DNA of 51,701 nt from DASZJY01 sp036260255 (lineage in GTDB: Bacteria > Actinomycetota > Acidimicrobiia > Acidimicrobiales > AC-14): the NCBI GenBank assembly GCA_036260255.1, contig DATAAF010000062.1:1-51701 (forward strand), given 5' to 3'. The translations under genes and the position numbers were made by a program. Positions 50,504 to 51,701 of the stretch are shown here, piece by piece (position 1 is the stretch's first letter; the number at the start of each line of letters is the position of its first letter). A model generated the notes under the pieces. That model made no database searches. It had not been told where the DNA came from and worked only from the letters and a program-made list of their open reading frames with translations.

Positions 50504-51701
50504 ATGTGCGGCATCGCCGGCAGCGTCGGGTTCGGCGCGGCGGCGGCGCGTCACTCGGTCGAACGCCAGCTGCGCACGCTCGACCACCGGGGGCCCGACT
50601 CGTGGGGCATACACGAGGGACGAGGTGGTGCCATCGGACAGACCCGGCTGGCGATCATCGACCTGGTGACCGGCGACCCGCCGATCACCAACGAGGACGG
50701 CACCATCGGCACCGTTCTCAACGGTGAGATCTACAACTTCCAACTGCTGCGGGCGGACCTCCGGCGGGCGGGCCACCGCCTCCAGACCGAGGGCGACACC
50801 GAGGTCATCGCCCACCTGGCCGAAGACCTGGAGCCCGTGGCGCTGGCCGATCGGCTCCACGGGATGTTCGCCTTCGCCGTCTGGGACGATCGCCGGGAGC
50901 GTCTGGTCCTGGGCCGCGACCGCCTCGGGAAGAAGCCTTTGTACTACTGGACCGACGGCACCCGCCTGGTGTTCGGCAGCGAGATCAAGGCGGTGCTGGC
51001 CGACGGTCAGGTACCTCGAGAGCTCGACGACTCCGCCGTCGCCGCCTATCTGACGTTCGGTTACGTGCCCACCCCCCGGACGTTCTACCGGGGCATTCGC
51101 AGCCTTCCGCCTGGTCACGTCCTCACGGTCGAGCGAGGCAAGGACCCGCGCGTCGAGCAGTACTGGCAGCCGCAGGTGCCGGCGCCCGGCGGCCCTTCGG
51201 TCCTCGACCTGTCGGCGGACGACGCCGCCCGCGAGGTGCGAAGCCGGCTCACCGCGGCCGTCGAGCGTCGCCTCATCGCCGACGTCCCCCTCGGCGCGTT
51301 CCTCAGCGGTGGGATCGACTCGAGCACGGTGGTCGGGATCATGGCCGAGCTGAGCCCGAAGCCCGTGCTGACCTTCACAATCGGCTTCGACGACACCGAG
51401 GGGTTCGACGAGCGTCCGTTCGCCCGGCTCATCGCCGAGCGCTTCGCCACCGAGCACGTCGAGTTCGTCGTCGCCCCCGACGCGGTCGACCTCGTCGAGC
51501 GCCTCGTGTGGCATCACGACCAGCCGTTCGGCGACTCGAGCGCCATCCCCACCTTCCTCCTCTCCGAGCTCACCCGGCGCCACGTCACCGTGGCCCTTTG
51601 CGGCGACGGCGGTGACGAGCTGTTCGCCGGTTACGAGCGGTTCACGGCCGCCCTCCTGCTCGAACGCTACGGGGGGCTCCTGGGCCTCGGACGGCGCCCA
51701 C
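50504..51701 (+). CDS. asnB: Asparagine synthase (glutamine-hydrolysing), 3'-truncated
   Basis: 399 codons are present before the window ends. MCGIAG gives the N-terminal nucleophile Cys of the glutaminase domain; HRGPDSWG, RLAIIDL, NGEIYN and the Asp of EGDTEV are present. The synthetase domain has FLSGGIDSSTVV (ATP pyrophosphatase loop) and LCGDGGDELFAGY. It transfers ammonia from Gln to a carboxylate. Beyond Asn synthesis, AsnB-like proteins in surface-glycan loci often amidate sugar acids; that would suit the ulosonic or uronic acids inferred here but is not shown. No typical SD is visible. Confidence 0.94.
   Translation, partial: MCGIAGSVGFGAAAARHSVERQLRTLDHRGPDSWGIHEGRGGAIGQTRLAIIDLVTGDPPITNEDGTIGTVLNGEIYNFQLLRADLRRAGHRLQTEGDTEVIAHLAEDLEPVALADRLHGMFAFAVWDDRRERLVLGRDRLGKKPLYYWTDGTRLVFGSEIKAVLADGQVPRELDDSAVAAYLTFGYVPTPRTFYRGIRSLPPGHVLTVERGKDPRVEQYWQPQVPAPGGPSVLDLSADDAAREVRSRLTAAVERRLIADVPLGAFLSGGIDSSTVVGIMAELSPKPVLTFTIGFDDTEGFDERPFARLIAERFATEHVEFVVAPDAVDLVERLVWHHDQPFGDSSAIPTFLLSELTRRHVTVALCGDGGDELFAGYERFTAALLLERYGGLLGLGRRP

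Overview
The window is about 51.7 kb of very GC-rich DNA, packed with genes on both strands. Nearly all genes serve cell-surface polysaccharide synthesis, with one short housekeeping block (prfA-prmC-tsaC). High GC, many GTG/TTG starts, an LAxTG wall-sorting protein, a WecA-type transferase joined to DUF4012, and TANNNT hexamers 6-8 nt before many start codons all suggest an actinobacterium. Acidimicrobiia is a guess. No rRNA, tRNA, IS element, phage gene or CRISPR array was seen.

Region 1 (1-19.3 kb), assembly control: three Wzz/BY-kinase paralogues (2-1174 partial, 1205-2803, 13839-15503), of which the second has lost its catalytic motifs; a CapD/FlaA1-type sugar-nucleotide dehydratase; an unrecognised zinc-ribbon protein built on sixteen 18/19-residue repeats; prfA-prmC-tsaC; a WecA-DUF4012 fusion; a sugar-nucleotide epimerase; a polytopic membrane protein and two glycosyltransferases.

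Region 2 (19.3-25.8 kb), decoration: three SAM methyltransferases, a membrane-anchored beta-helix/Ig protein, a family 2 glycosyltransferase and a DUF218 protein.

Region 3 (25.8-39.1 kb) is the most unusual part. A tightly overlapping minus-strand operon (34351 to 25844) encodes a NeuB-type PEP-condensing synthase, an SDR, an aldehyde dehydrogenase, a CMP-sugar synthetase, a one-chain transketolase, a HAD phosphatase and a capsule-synthesis-like glycosyltransferase with a cysteine cluster. A second 576-residue copy of that transferase lies about 10 kb away on the same strand, beyond two sugar methyltransferases, and a small formyltransferase follows. I infer a pathway for a CMP-activated ulosonic (nonulosonic-like) acid that has an unusual carbon-chain or redox step, plus its transfer to a glycan.

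Region 4 (39.6-51.7 kb): aminotransferase, two glycosyltransferases, a PhyH-type dioxygenase, a Wzx-like flippase, two zinc-binding methyltransferases, an epimerase with a Cys4 insert, a secreted PQQ-type sugar dehydrogenase and a truncated asparagine synthetase.

Together the genes cover sugar-nucleotide synthesis, lipid-linked initiation (WecA), assembly, modification, flipping (Wzx) and chain-length control (BY-kinases). No Wzy polymerase was identified with certainty; the polytopic protein at 15513-16889 is a possible candidate. Functions come from motif reading only; no database search was run.
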